DNA from: Mesosutterella porci
GTDB taxonomy: Bacteria; Pseudomonadota; Gammaproteobacteria; Burkholderiales; Burkholderiaceae_F
DNA: 40,398 nt
Direction of reading: 5' to 3'
Assembly (NCBI RefSeq): GCF_022134585.1
Contig: NZ_JAKNCT010000015.1
Location: 1-40,398, forward strand
Of this stretch, positions 21,064 through 29,177 are shown piece after piece. The notes beneath the pieces were generated by a model. The model was not told the DNA's origin and made no database searches. It was given only the letters and a program-made list of their open reading frames with translations. Position 1 is the first letter of the stretch, and every line of letters starts with the position of its first letter. A program made the translations under genes and the position numbers.

Positions 21064-21642
21064 GAAGCGGTTGTTAAGGTCCGCAATGATTTTGGGTTGA
21101 GTAATAAGTATCTCGACGGCTGAATTGATCAGAGTGGATAAGCTTTCTGCGGTTCCTTTGGGGTCGAGCCCAGACTTGTCCAAGCTGTCTAATGTTCCCG
21201 CGTGAACAAATTCATTACCGGCAAATCGGCAGACATTTAGAAGGCTTTCGATCTGAGTGTTTCTCTTCGAAACTTCAATAATTTTAGAGGCTAAAGTTTT
21301 CTGGTCGTAGCCCAGCCAAGTTAAAAGTTGTTCGAGGCAAAGTCTTAACAGCATGCATGATCCTCTTGGCGATCTAGTGAGGATGCTCTGAGCTTCTCGA
21401 AATGTTTTCGCAGCTGGCTCCGGCATGTCTTTATGCGGTGCAACGTCTTTGTAATCCGGATAGACAAGCTCTTTATTCACCCAGAGAGCGGGCTTGTTGC
21501 AATTGAAGCAAACAGAGATGGCTGCTTCTTCGCTCTTAAAGTCTTCTGAGAAGTCCTTTTTTATAGAAACCCAGTTCATTGTGGCCAAAACACCACAGTG
21601 CGGACAGGTGAACGCGTGAGCCTTAAATTTAGGTTCGTTCAT
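21052..21642 (-). CDS. DUF4145 domain protein
   Basis: This 196-residue protein has an N-terminal zinc ribbon made of two CxxC pairs ('FTCPHCGVL' and 'SVCFNCNKP'). The DUF4145 helical domain follows: 'SCMLLRLCLEQLLTWLGYD...LASKIIEVSKRN...LLNVCRFAGNEFVHAG'. DUF4145 domains occur in restriction-modification and other defence-linked proteins and resemble HEPN folds, but a catalytic R-x4-6-H motif is not evident here. It is transcribed against the packaging genes and overlaps the end of the HNH gene by 12 bp, so it is an inserted accessory gene, possibly an anti-phage moron. Confidence 0.82.
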   Translation of the reverse strand: MNEPKFKAHAFTCPHCGVLATMNWVSIKKDFSEDFKSEEAAISVCFNCNKPALWVNKELVYPDYKDVAPHKDMPEPAAKTFREAQSILTRSPRGSCMLLRLCLEQLLTWLGYDQKTLASKIIEVSKRNTQIESLLNVCRFAGNEFVHAGTLDSLDKSGLDPKGTAESLSTLINSAVEILITQPKIIADLNNRFSKH

Positions 21643-21652
21643 AGAGGTGCTT

Positions 21653-21874
21653 ATGTCGGTTGAGAATAAAGTGTCCTGCCTTTCCTCTGTATATAAGGGC
21701 ATTGGCGAGGCTAGAAAGATTTTAGATCGACTGGCCGAGATCACGAACAAAAGATTCAGCGGAGAAGTGCTGCCGCTTGAAGAGATCGTTTCTCTGTCGT
21801 CGCAGCTTGACGAATGCAAGACCGATATTGAAATCAAGCTCATTGAGTCCGAGCAGGTCGACAGCAGGGGGTAG
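21653..21874 (+). CDS. Small helical hypothetical protein
   Basis: This 73-residue helical protein ('VSCLSSVYKGIGEARKILDRLAEITN', 'LEEIVSLSSQLDECKTDIEIKLIE') starts at the ATG at 21653 with AGAGG six bases before it. It is divergent from the DUF4145 gene, with only 10 bp between the starts. It may be part of the packaging module (a small helical protein ahead of the terminase) or belong to the inserted pair. No family is recognised. Confidence 0.5.
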   Translation: MSVENKVSCLSSVYKGIGEARKILDRLAEITNKRFSGEVLPLEEIVSLSSQLDECKTDIEIKLIESEQVDSRG

Positions 21875-21956
21875 GGGGATCAGATTTTGGAATCGAAAGC
21901 CCTCAAGACCGCGCCCTTAGCCTTTTTTTTGCGCACGAACATCGATTTTTTGAACT

Positions 21957-22418
21957 ATGCCGGCACGACGAGTATCAGATGAAAGAAAACGGGCGACCGG
22001 TGTTCATCTGAGCGCTAGGAGCGTTAGAAGAACTGTTCCTGTCGTTGGAAACAAGCTTAGCGATGATCCACCGGTCGGAGTTCCGGGGGATGCAAAGGAA
22101 GCCTGGGAGCTTGCGGTCAAAAACGCGCCGGAAGGCCGCCTGTCGGTTGTTGACGGGCCTGCGCTAGAGCAGTGGTGCCGCACTTACGCTCTATGGCGGA
22201 AGATGGCGAAGGCGGTTGAGCATGGTGCGCTCTATGACGTCGACGAGAAGTCTGGCAGCAGGAAGCTGAGCCCGGAATTCACGGCCATGCAGGCCCTTCT
22301 GGCGTCATTGATCAAGCTTGAAAAGGAGCTTGGCTTCACGCCGGTCGCCCGCACGCACGCGCCCGCGCGCGAGGAAGAGAAACCGGAATCTAACAATCCA
22401 TATTTGAATAACGAATGA
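21957..22418 (+). CDS. Terminase small subunit, P27 family
   Basis: This 153-residue protein recognises phage DNA and regulates the large terminase. It matches the P27-type family: a basic start ('MPARRVSDERKRATGVHLSA'), then 'DAKEAWELAVKNAPEGRLSVVDGPALEQWCRTYALWRKM' and a C-terminal region 'SPEFTAMQALLASLIKLEKELGFTPVARTH'. The ATG overlaps nothing upstream, and the ribosome site is weak. Its stop overlaps the large-subunit start (ATGA), the usual coupling. A T-rich stretch at 21923-21930 lies just upstream. Confidence 0.88.
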   Translation: MPARRVSDERKRATGVHLSARSVRRTVPVVGNKLSDDPPVGVPGDAKEAWELAVKNAPEGRLSVVDGPALEQWCRTYALWRKMAKAVEHGALYDVDEKSGSRKLSPEFTAMQALLASLIKLEKELGFTPVARTHAPAREEEKPESNNPYLNNE

Positions 22419-24097
22419 AGAAGCCGGACTACGTTGCCATTGCGAAAAAGTACATGCGCGACGTGGCGGACGGTACTGTGCCTGCATGCCGGTACGTGAA
22501 GGAGGCAGTGCAGCGGCAGGCCGATGACCTGAAGAGATGGTCATCCCCTGATGGGGACTACCATTTTGACGAAAAGGAGGCCGGGCGCCCCTGCTGGTTC
22601 ATTGAGAACCTGACGCACACGAAGGGTGAACTCGCGGGCCGGCCTATTCATCTTGAGCCGTGGCAGGTGTTCCTTCTTACGACGCTTTTCGGGTGGAAGG
22701 CTAAAGCCGGAAACAGGCGTTTCAGATCTGCTTACGTTGAAGTGCCGCGTGGAAACGGCAAAAGTACATTGCTTTCAGGAATAGGGCTGTTCTGCCTCTG
22801 CGCCGACCATGAACCAGGCGCCGAGGTCTACAGTTTTGCGACAACCCGCGAGCAGGCGAAAATCGTCTTTGGGGACGCCCAGACGATGGCTCGCGGGAAC
22901 AAGAGCCTTCAGGAAGCTTTTGGACTCGAAGTAACGGCTCACGCTATCGTAGTCGAGGGCACGCACAGTTACTTTCAGGCGAAGAGCTCCGAAGGAAGCA
23001 CGCTGGACGGCCTGAACACGCACCTCGCGATCATTGACGAGCTGCACGCCCACAAGAAGCGGGATGTTTTTGACGTGGTTGAGACTTCGCTCGGCAAGCG
23101 GCGCAATTCGCTGATGGTTTCAATCACAACGGCAGGTGTTGACCGCACCGGGATCTGCTACGAGCAGCGCAGCATTGTAACGAAGATCCTGTCGCGCACG
23201 ATTAATGATGAGTCCTACTTCGGGATCATTTACACACTTGATCCGGAGGACGATTGGAAGAGCGACGCGGCGCTGTCTAAAGCGAACCCAAACTGGGGCG
23301 TGAGCGTTCGCCCGGAAGTGATCCGGGCCCTCCAGGCTAAAGCCATAGCGACGCCCAGTGCTGAGAACAACTTTAAGACGAAGCACCTCGATGTGTGGTG
23401 CAACGCCGATGTTGGCTGGATGGACATGAAGGCGTGGGACGCCTGCGCGGACGAAAGCCTGGACGAAACTGATTTTGACGGCGAGCCCTGTTGGATTGGG
23501 CTGGATCTTGCTTCAACAAATGACATGACGGCGAAGGTGAAGATCTTTCACCGCATGGTCAACGGCGAAAACAACTACTACCTGTTCGGCGACTACTGGC
23601 TGCCGCGGGCCGCGATCGAGCGCGGGAAGAACAGTCAGTACCAGGGATGGGAGTACCTGGGGTACCTGCATGTAAACGAAGGGCCAGTGACGGACTACGC
23701 GCTGATTAGGGATTCGATTCTCGAGGACTGCGGACGCTATGAGGTGCAGTGCGTGGCTTACGACCCGTTCCAGGCTGTGCAGCTCTCCAAAGAACTCTCG
23801 GATGACGGAGTCCCGATGGTGCTTTGCAAGCAGACGGTTGCCAACCTCTCGGATCCAATGAAGCAGTTTCAGGCTCTCGTGCTCGACCACCGCCTCCACT
23901 TCAACGGGGATCCGGTGTTGACATGGATGGTGAGCAACGTGGTCTGTCACGTTGACGCCAAGGAGAACATCTATCCGCGCAAAGACGTGCCGGAGAACAA
24001 GATCGACGGGGTTGTGGCCGGAATCATGGCGCTTTCTCGTGCCCTGCTGAAGGAAGACCACCAGGCAATGGATTTGAATGAGTTTCTTGAACTATGA
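22415..24097 (+). CDS. Terminase large subunit
   Basis: This is the 560-residue packaging motor. The ATPase part has the Walker A-like 'VEVPRGNGKST' (about 108-118) and the Walker B 'LAIIDELHAH' (204-213). The nuclease part has 'WIGLDLASTND' with Asp364 and, near the end, 'ENKIDGVVAGIMAL', where a second acidic residue is expected. The sequence 'HLEPWQVFLLTTLFGW' near 80-94 is the adenine-binding region typical of the Terminase_1/HK97-like group. It translocates DNA into the prohead through the portal encoded next. Starts and stops overlap both neighbours (ATGA). Confidence 0.95.
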   Translation: MKKPDYVAIAKKYMRDVADGTVPACRYVKEAVQRQADDLKRWSSPDGDYHFDEKEAGRPCWFIENLTHTKGELAGRPIHLEPWQVFLLTTLFGWKAKAGNRRFRSAYVEVPRGNGKSTLLSGIGLFCLCADHEPGAEVYSFATTREQAKIVFGDAQTMARGNKSLQEAFGLEVTAHAIVVEGTHSYFQAKSSEGSTLDGLNTHLAIIDELHAHKKRDVFDVVETSLGKRRNSLMVSITTAGVDRTGICYEQRSIVTKILSRTINDESYFGIIYTLDPEDDWKSDAALSKANPNWGVSVRPEVIRALQAKAIATPSAENNFKTKHLDVWCNADVGWMDMKAWDACADESLDETDFDGEPCWIGLDLASTNDMTAKVKIFHRMVNGENNYYLFGDYWLPRAAIERGKNSQYQGWEYLGYLHVNEGPVTDYALIRDSILEDCGRYEVQCVAYDPFQAVQLSKELSDDGVPMVLCKQTVANLSDPMKQFQALVLDHRLHFNGDPVLTWMVSNVVCHVDAKENIYPRKDVPENKIDGVVAGIMALSRALLKEDHQAMDLNEFLEL

Positions 24098-25344
24098 AGA
24101 TAGCCTCTATTTTTGGGTCCATCGCCCACTGGGCCGGATGGGGCTCGCCGATTGGCGATGTCTCCGGTCTCCAGCGCAGGGAGCCAACTGGGCCCGTTGT
24201 AAGCGGAGTCCAGCCGATTCCTCCGGACCACGGCTTGCAGCTTTCAGCCGTGTGGTCGTGCGTTACCCTGCTCGCCGAAACAATTGCCTCTCTCCCCATC
24301 GTTGTATACCGCCGGGATCCTGACGGAAACCGCACAGAGGAGAGGGGGTGCCGCGTATGGCAGGTGCTTCGCGCCCCGAATGCCAACATGACGCCGCACG
24401 ATTTCTGGATGGCTATGGGGCTGAACCGCTTCCTCAGAGGCAACGGATACGCTCTTATTTCGCGAGACGGAACGGGGCAGCTCGTAAGCCTCACTCCTCT
24501 AGCGGCCGATCAGATGGAGGTAGGTGTTGTCGACGGCGATGTGGTCTATCAGTACTACAAGGACGGCAGCATCTATTACTTCAAGTCCGACAAGATCCTT
24601 CACTGGAAGGGGCTTGGGAACGGCATTGTCGGGCTGTCGACGCTCGAGTACATGCAGGCGACCACAACCGAGCTCGTGAACGCTCAGAAGAACGCCACGA
24701 CGATGTATGGGAACGGCAATCAGTTGACCGGACTTCTTATGATCGATCAGGACCTGAATCCTTCTCAGATCCGCCAGCTGAAGGAGCGCTATGCGAACCT
24801 GACGCCGGTGACCGGGAGTTCCGGAGACTGGTTGCATGTCCTTCCGGGCGACATGAAGTACCAGCAGATTTCGATGTCGGCCGCAGACGCCCAGCTGCTT
24901 GAAACACGGCAGTTCGGGATTGAGGAAATCGGCCGGTGGTTCGGTGTGCCGAGCGCACTTTTGAACAGCTCCGGAGGTACGGCGGCAAGCGGCCTCGAGC
25001 AGATTATCGAAGGCTTCTACCGATCGACGATTCAACCGCTTTGCACCGGCCTAGAGCAGGCGCTGACAAAAACCCTTCTCACGATCGAAGAGCAGGAAAC
25101 GCTCAATTGTGAATTCAAGATGAGCGCGCTGCAGAGAGCGAACATCGCTAGCCGCTATGACAGTTACAGCAAGGCTCTGCAGAACGGATTCATGACGCGA
25201 AACGAGGTGAGAAAACTCGAGAACCTGCCGACGGTGGACGGGGCCGACGCTCTGACCGCGCAGAACAACCTCGTGCCGCTTGATCGCCTGGGGGAACAGA
25301 CGAACACCGATCAGACGCCGCTCGGCGACCCGATTAAGCAATGA
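24094..25344 (+). CDS. HK97-family portal protein
   Basis: This 416-residue protein forms the dodecameric vertex through which DNA enters. Typical features are 'LQLSAVWSCVTLLAETIASLPIVVYRR' near 45-72, 'FWMAMGLNRFLRGNGYALISRD', 'GLSTLEYMQATTTELVNAQKNATTMYGNG', and the stem and crown region 'RQFGIEEIGRWFGVPSALLNSSGG'. The C-terminus is polar and flexible. The start overlaps the terminase stop. The prohead protease follows after 7 bp. Confidence 0.95.
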   Translation: MKIASIFGSIAHWAGWGSPIGDVSGLQRREPTGPVVSGVQPIPPDHGLQLSAVWSCVTLLAETIASLPIVVYRRDPDGNRTEERGCRVWQVLRAPNANMTPHDFWMAMGLNRFLRGNGYALISRDGTGQLVSLTPLAADQMEVGVVDGDVVYQYYKDGSIYYFKSDKILHWKGLGNGIVGLSTLEYMQATTTELVNAQKNATTMYGNGNQLTGLLMIDQDLNPSQIRQLKERYANLTPVTGSSGDWLHVLPGDMKYQQISMSAADAQLLETRQFGIEEIGRWFGVPSALLNSSGGTAASGLEQIIEGFYRSTIQPLCTGLEQALTKTLLTIEEQETLNCEFKMSALQRANIASRYDSYSKALQNGFMTRNEVRKLENLPTVDGADALTAQNNLVPLDRLGEQTNTDQTPLGDPIKQ

Positions 25345-25351
25345 GGCGCAT

Positions 25352-26020
25352 ATGACTCAGATTATTGAAAAGACGCTCTCGCTCAATGAAGTGGAGCTTA
25401 AAACTGAAGGCGAGGCCGGGCTTTTCCGCGGCTACGCCTCGAAGTTCAACGGCATCGACAGCTACGGGGACACAATTCTCCCGGGGGCGTATCAGAAAGT
25501 GCTGGGCCGGATGCCTCCCATCTTTCTGAACCACAACACGATGGACCTGCCCATTGGCCGCTATACGGCGATGAAAGAGAACGCCCAGGGGCTGTATGTC
25601 GAAGGTCAGCTGACGCTTTCGATCCAGAAGGCCCGGGACGTCTATGAAGCGATGAAGGCGGGGACGATCGACGGCCTGTCGGTCGGAATTCTGCTTTCAA
25701 AGCAGGATTACGAATGGAATGAGGCCGGCGGAAGGAACATTAAGTCAGTTTCCGGCCTCCGCGAAATATCGGTCTGCACTTTCCCGGCCGATGACCGGGC
25801 GCGGATCGGGCTGGTGAAGTCGGAAGACATTCAGAAAGCTATATCAATTCGAGAGCTGGAAGAGAGCCTGCGGGATGCCGGCCTGTCGAAAGCTCAGGCT
25901 CAGGCCTTTATTGCCAAGGCCAAGGAGCTGATTGCCAGCGAAAAGGCTCAGAGGGATTCTGAGTCTGAGGCTGAAAAACAGGTGTTGGCAAGAATTAAGG
26001 CCATCGCCGAAAGGTTTTAA
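25352..26020 (+). CDS. HK97-like prohead protease (S78)
   Basis: This 222-residue capsid maturation protease trims the scaffold-like N-terminus of the capsid protein. 'FRGYASKFNGIDSYGDTILPGAY' is the conserved opening. His61 in 'FLNHN' and Ser110 in 'IDGLSVG' are the catalytic pair, and 'LREISVCTFPADDRARI' supplies the third conserved segment. The C-terminal 60 residues are a charged helix. The frame is open from 25280, but the ATG at 25352 has GAGGCGC upstream and gives the family N-terminus. Confidence 0.93.
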   Translation: MTQIIEKTLSLNEVELKTEGEAGLFRGYASKFNGIDSYGDTILPGAYQKVLGRMPPIFLNHNTMDLPIGRYTAMKENAQGLYVEGQLTLSIQKARDVYEAMKAGTIDGLSVGILLSKQDYEWNEAGGRNIKSVSGLREISVCTFPADDRARIGLVKSEDIQKAISIRELEESLRDAGLSKAQAQAFIAKAKELIASEKAQRDSESEAEKQVLARIKAIAERF

Positions 26021-26038
26021 CCACTAAAGGAAATACAA

Positions 26039-27217
26039 ATGGCAGAAGATATCAAAATCGCTCTCGAGGCTCTGAACAAGATTGACGCCTCCATCGCGAC
26101 CATGCAGGAATCCGTCAAGAAGGGCGAAGCCGCCCAGGCGGACGTTCAGAAGAAAATTGACGAACTGGGTGAAAAGCAGGTGCTCTTTTCCCGCCAGCTG
26201 CTCGACATTCAGCAGAAGGCTCAGAAGGCCGATGGCTCTGAAGTCGCCGACAAGTCTATCGGTGCGCAGTTTGTGAACTCCGAGTCCTACAAGCGCTTCA
26301 AGGGCGTGACCGGCGTTCGCTCTGCGTCCGCTATTGTCGCGAACAAGGCGGCAGAAAACCCCGTCACATCCGCGCAGGCTCACCTGACGCCGTACCGCGT
26401 CCCGGGCATCGTTCCGCTCGAAACCCGCGAGCTTTCGATTGAAGCCCTCTTCCCGAAGCTTCCGACCTCTGCTCAGTCGATCGAGTACCTCCGTGAAAAG
26501 ACCTTCACGAACGGCGCCGCGACCGTTGCTGAAGCCGCAAAGAAGCCCTCGTCCGCGTTCGAGTTCGAACTCATGCAGACTCCGGTGCAGGTTATCGCCC
26601 ACTGGACGAAGATCACCCGCCAGCTCGCTGACGACGCCCCGGCTCTTCAGGCTTTTATTAACGCCCGCATGATCTACGGCGTGAATCTCGCGGCCGAGGA
26701 TCAGCTGCTTTCAGGCAATGGAACTTCTCCCAATCTGTCCGGCATTATGGCGACCGGAAACTACACCGCCCAGGCGTTCAAACTCGCTCAGCTGGGCGGC
26801 TCCGGAGCGACGATGCTTGATCTGCTGCGCATCTCCTTCGCGACCGTCAACGCCGCTGGTTACCGCACCAGCGCCGTTGTGCTTAACCCGATGGACTGGG
26901 CTGTACTGCAGGGCCTAAAGTCCTCTGACGGTTCTTATCTGCTCGGATCTCCGGCCAACAGCTTCTCCGCCTCCACGATCTGGGGCGTGCGCGTTGTTGA
27001 GTCCGCCGCGATGGCTCAGGGTAAGTTCCTCGCCGGCGATTTCGCCCGCGCCGCTACGGTGTACGACCGCATGCAGACCGTGGTTGATATTGCCGCGCAG
27101 AACGAAGACGACTTCATCAAGAACCTCTACACGATCCGTGCGGAGCGTCGTCTTGCGCTGGCTGTTGAGCACTCCACCGCCGTTATCGGCGGCGCGCTCA
27201 GCGTTCCCACGGCCTGA
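26039..27217 (+). CDS. HK97-fold major capsid protein
   Basis: This 392-residue protein starts with a 70-residue coiled-coil delta domain ('ALNKIDASIATMQESVKKGE', 'VQKKIDELGEKQVLFSRQLL') that acts as internal scaffold and is removed by the upstream protease. The mature shell domain follows, with 'TARELSIEALFPKLP'-like strand region, 'TKITRQLADDAPALQAFINARMIYGVNLAAEDQLLSGNG', and 'VVLNPMDWAVLQGLKSSDGSYLLGSP', all standard for the family. AAAGGAAA lies ten bases before the ATG. A terminator-like hairpin follows the stop, probably to set the high capsid yield. Confidence 0.94.
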   Translation: MAEDIKIALEALNKIDASIATMQESVKKGEAAQADVQKKIDELGEKQVLFSRQLLDIQQKAQKADGSEVADKSIGAQFVNSESYKRFKGVTGVRSASAIVANKAAENPVTSAQAHLTPYRVPGIVPLETRELSIEALFPKLPTSAQSIEYLREKTFTNGAATVAEAAKKPSSAFEFELMQTPVQVIAHWTKITRQLADDAPALQAFINARMIYGVNLAAEDQLLSGNGTSPNLSGIMATGNYTAQAFKLAQLGGSGATMLDLLRISFATVNAAGYRTSAVVLNPMDWAVLQGLKSSDGSYLLGSPANSFSASTIWGVRVVESAAMAQGKFLAGDFARAATVYDRMQTVVDIAAQNEDDFIKNLYTIRAERRLALAVEHSTAVIGGALSVPTA

Positions 27218-27241
27218 TGAGCCTGTAAACGCTTGACCGAG

Positions 27242-27272
27242 GCGGGAGGGGAAACTCTCCCGCTTTTCTTTT
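27242..27272 (+). terminator. Hairpin after capsid gene, abutting the next ATG
   Basis: GCGGGAG (27242-27248) pairs with CTCCCGC (27257-27263), followed by TTTTCTTTT and immediately by the ATG at 27273. It looks like an intrinsic terminator but leaves no room for a normal ribosome site after it. The GAGG just before the stem could be brought near the ATG if the hairpin stays folded. Confidence 0.65.
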
Positions 27273-27458
27273 ATGCGAATTGAATTTCTCAAGGACTGTC
27301 TCTCGATGGTCGGAACGCGGAAAGCGGGCGATGTCGAAGAGGTTTACGACCCATACGCCGTTGTCCTGATTGAGCAGGGGCTGGCTCAGGCCGCGAAGGT
27401 TGTTTCGCCGTCAAAGGCTCGATCGAGAAAAGCGGCGAAGGAAGACAAAAATGAGTGA
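27273..27458 (+). CDS. Small head-region protein
   Basis: This 61-residue protein begins directly after a T-tract. 'MRIEFLKDCLSMVGTRKAGDVEEVYDPYAVVLIEQGLAQ' is a pattern seen in short ORFs between capsid and connector genes of many phages; the tail is basic ('SPSKARSRKAAKEDKNE'). Role is unknown. Its stop overlaps the connector start by 8 bp. Confidence 0.6.
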   Translation: MRIEFLKDCLSMVGTRKAGDVEEVYDPYAVVLIEQGLAQAAKVVSPSKARSRKAAKEDKNE

Positions 27459-27771
27459 CTATTTCGGCGCCGTGACGCTTGATGCCGCAAAGAAGCAGCT
27501 TCGCGTTGATTACGCCGATGAGGATGAGCTCATAGTCACCTACATCATGGCAGCGACCGCCCAGTGCGAGCAGATCTGCGGTCGTGAAATTGTGAAGCGC
27601 TCCGATGAGAACGCGCTCTGTGACTCTGTTGACGATGTTCCGGAGGCTGTCAGGACATGGGTGCTTTTAACCGTGACAGATCTTTACGAGCACCGCGGGG
27701 CATCAGAGAGCTCCATTGCGACTGGCAGGCGGTTCTATGACCATCTGCTCGACGGCTATCGGATCTTTTAG
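27451..27771 (+). CDS. Head-tail connector (HK97 gp6-like)
   Basis: This 106-residue helical protein has 'VTLDAAKKQLRVDYADEDELIVTYIMAATAQCEQICGREI' and 'PEAVRTWVLLTVTDLYEHRGA', the 'Q-L-R-V-D' opening and long helices of the gp6/gp15 adaptor family that forms the ring beneath the portal. The ATG at 27451 lies in the end of the preceding gene. The head-closure gene follows after 8 bp. Confidence 0.85.
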   Translation: MSDYFGAVTLDAAKKQLRVDYADEDELIVTYIMAATAQCEQICGREIVKRSDENALCDSVDDVPEAVRTWVLLTVTDLYEHRGASESSIATGRRFYDHLLDGYRIF

Positions 27772-27779
27772 GGGGCCTT

Positions 27780-28130
27780 ATGCAGCTTCCAAAAGTTGGC
27801 GAACTGAAGCGCCCCATCGACATTTACAGCCTTGAAACGAACCCGAAGGACGCATCCGACAGCGCGAACGACTTGACGCTGAAGCTCCATGTCTGGGCGA
27901 AGGTCGAAGTGATCGGGGGCGTGAACTACTGGGGGTCCGTGCAGGCGGGCTTTGACGTGACGCATCGCTTCATCGTCCGTTACACGACTGGAACGCGCCC
28001 TCAGGACCTGACCCATGCAACCAAGGTCTTTTACGAAGGGTCCTGGTATCTGGTGAAGCGCTTGACGGACATGAATGACGCCCACCGCTTTACCGCTTTG
28101 GAATGCGAGGCCCAGTATGGCGCTTCTTAA
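27780..28130 (+). CDS. Head closure/head-tail joining protein
   Basis: This 116-residue beta-rich protein of the SPP1 gp16/HK97 gp7-like group has 'VGELKRPIDIYSLETNP', 'VWAKVEVIGGVNYWGSVQAGFDVTHRFIVRY', 'FYEGSWYLVKRLTDMNDAHRFTALECEA'. This strand order is typical of the 'phage head-tail adaptor' family that closes the connector after packaging. It overlaps the next gene by 14 bp. Confidence 0.85.
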   Translation: MQLPKVGELKRPIDIYSLETNPKDASDSANDLTLKLHVWAKVEVIGGVNYWGSVQAGFDVTHRFIVRYTTGTRPQDLTHATKVFYEGSWYLVKRLTDMNDAHRFTALECEAQYGAS

Positions 28131-28605
28131 TGTCGAGGTTCGCTTTCCGAAGGGCTTCAAGTATGCCGACTTTGACGTGAAGACGCTCAAAAGCGGGCTG
28201 CGCAAAGAAGGTCGCGAGATCGCCCGGGTCGCAAAGAACCTTGTTCGGAAAAAAGGCGTTTCAAAGCCGGACGAATATCCGGGAAGGGACACCGGCGTGC
28301 TGCAGAAAGCCATTAAGCCCAAGCCCTCGAGGTCCGGGTTTTCCGTGGTGATCAAGCCCTGGAAGACGGATCAGATGGGAAAAGATTTCTACCCGGCCTA
28401 CGTCTATTACGGTCACAGAGGACCCAGAACGCGGACCGCAGCCGACAACCGGCGCAGAAAGAAGACCGCCGGGAAGAAAGTGGCCCAGCCCCGCAAAAAT
28501 TTCATGGTTGATGCGACAAAGCAGGTTGGAGAAGAAAAGATTGAGGGGAACCTCGCCCAGCTGATGGACAAAGCGCTTGTCGCGAAGGAGATCTCGTTTA
28601 AATGA
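28117..28605 (+). CDS. HK97 gp10-like tail-joining protein
   Basis: This 162-residue basic protein has 'TLKSGLRKEGREIARVAKNLVRKKG' followed by a central beta part ('GFSVVIKPWKTD', 'FYPAYVYYGHRGPRTR') and 'RKNFMVDATKQVGEEKIEGNLAQLMDKAL'. This order (long helix, beta sheet, 'F-M-V-D-A' near the end) matches the gp10/minor tail completion family. It starts at the ATG at 28117 inside the closure gene and overlaps the next start (ATGA). Confidence 0.75.
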   Translation: MALLNVEVRFPKGFKYADFDVKTLKSGLRKEGREIARVAKNLVRKKGVSKPDEYPGRDTGVLQKAIKPKPSRSGFSVVIKPWKTDQMGKDFYPAYVYYGHRGPRTRTAADNRRRKKTAGKKVAQPRKNFMVDATKQVGEEKIEGNLAQLMDKALVAKEISFK

Positions 28606-29168
28606 AGCTCGCACCAATCATCGAATGCCTGCGAGAAAACTGCCCGTCATTTGAGCGCCGGGTGTTCGGGGCCTATGCGTGGTTCAACATCGACGACAGC
28701 GTCAATCCGTCGATGCCCTGTGCCTTTGTTCTTCCAGCCGGAGTTACGGCTGAGACTGCGACGACATCGACCAAGTACCGCCAGCCGATCGACAACCATT
28801 TTTCAATCAACATCTGCGTCTCTCTTACAAGTGATGACGCTCTGGGGAAAACCGGGCACGACTACTTGGAGGACCTGAAGGAAGAAGTTTTTAAGGCTGT
28901 GCTGGGGCTTCCGCTTGGCTATCCGGAGCAGACAAACCGGATCGTTTATTTCGAGAGCCAGAGCGTGAATACGTCGGCTTGCAACCGAGCGAGGCTCGTT
29001 GAGACGCTCGACTTTGCCTACGGCGAGCTCTTGATGGGAAGCGTTACGGCGCAGCAGCGAATCATTGACGCCCTGCCGGTTCTGCAGTCTGTAAGGCTCA
29101 AAGCTAAAGATTTTTCTACTGCGGACGAGGATGACAAACTCGTCACCGCTGAACTTTTAACTAAATAA
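28602..29168 (+). CDS. Tail terminator (Mu gp37-like)
   Basis: This 188-residue protein opens with 'LAPIIECLRENCPSFERRVFGAYAWFNIDD', then 'PCAFVLPAG', 'HFSINICVSL', and a helical middle 'HDYLEDLKEEVFKAVLG'. This is the layout of tail terminator proteins that cap the tube and join it to the head, and the position between the gp10-like gene and the sheath gene agrees. Family call is moderate because tail terminators diverge strongly. Confidence 0.75.
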   Translation: MKLAPIIECLRENCPSFERRVFGAYAWFNIDDSVNPSMPCAFVLPAGVTAETATTSTKYRQPIDNHFSINICVSLTSDDALGKTGHDYLEDLKEEVFKAVLGLPLGYPEQTNRIVYFESQSVNTSACNRARLVETLDFAYGELLMGSVTAQQRIIDALPVLQSVRLKAKDFSTADEDDKLVTAELLTK

Positions 29169-29177
29169 GAGGCAACT

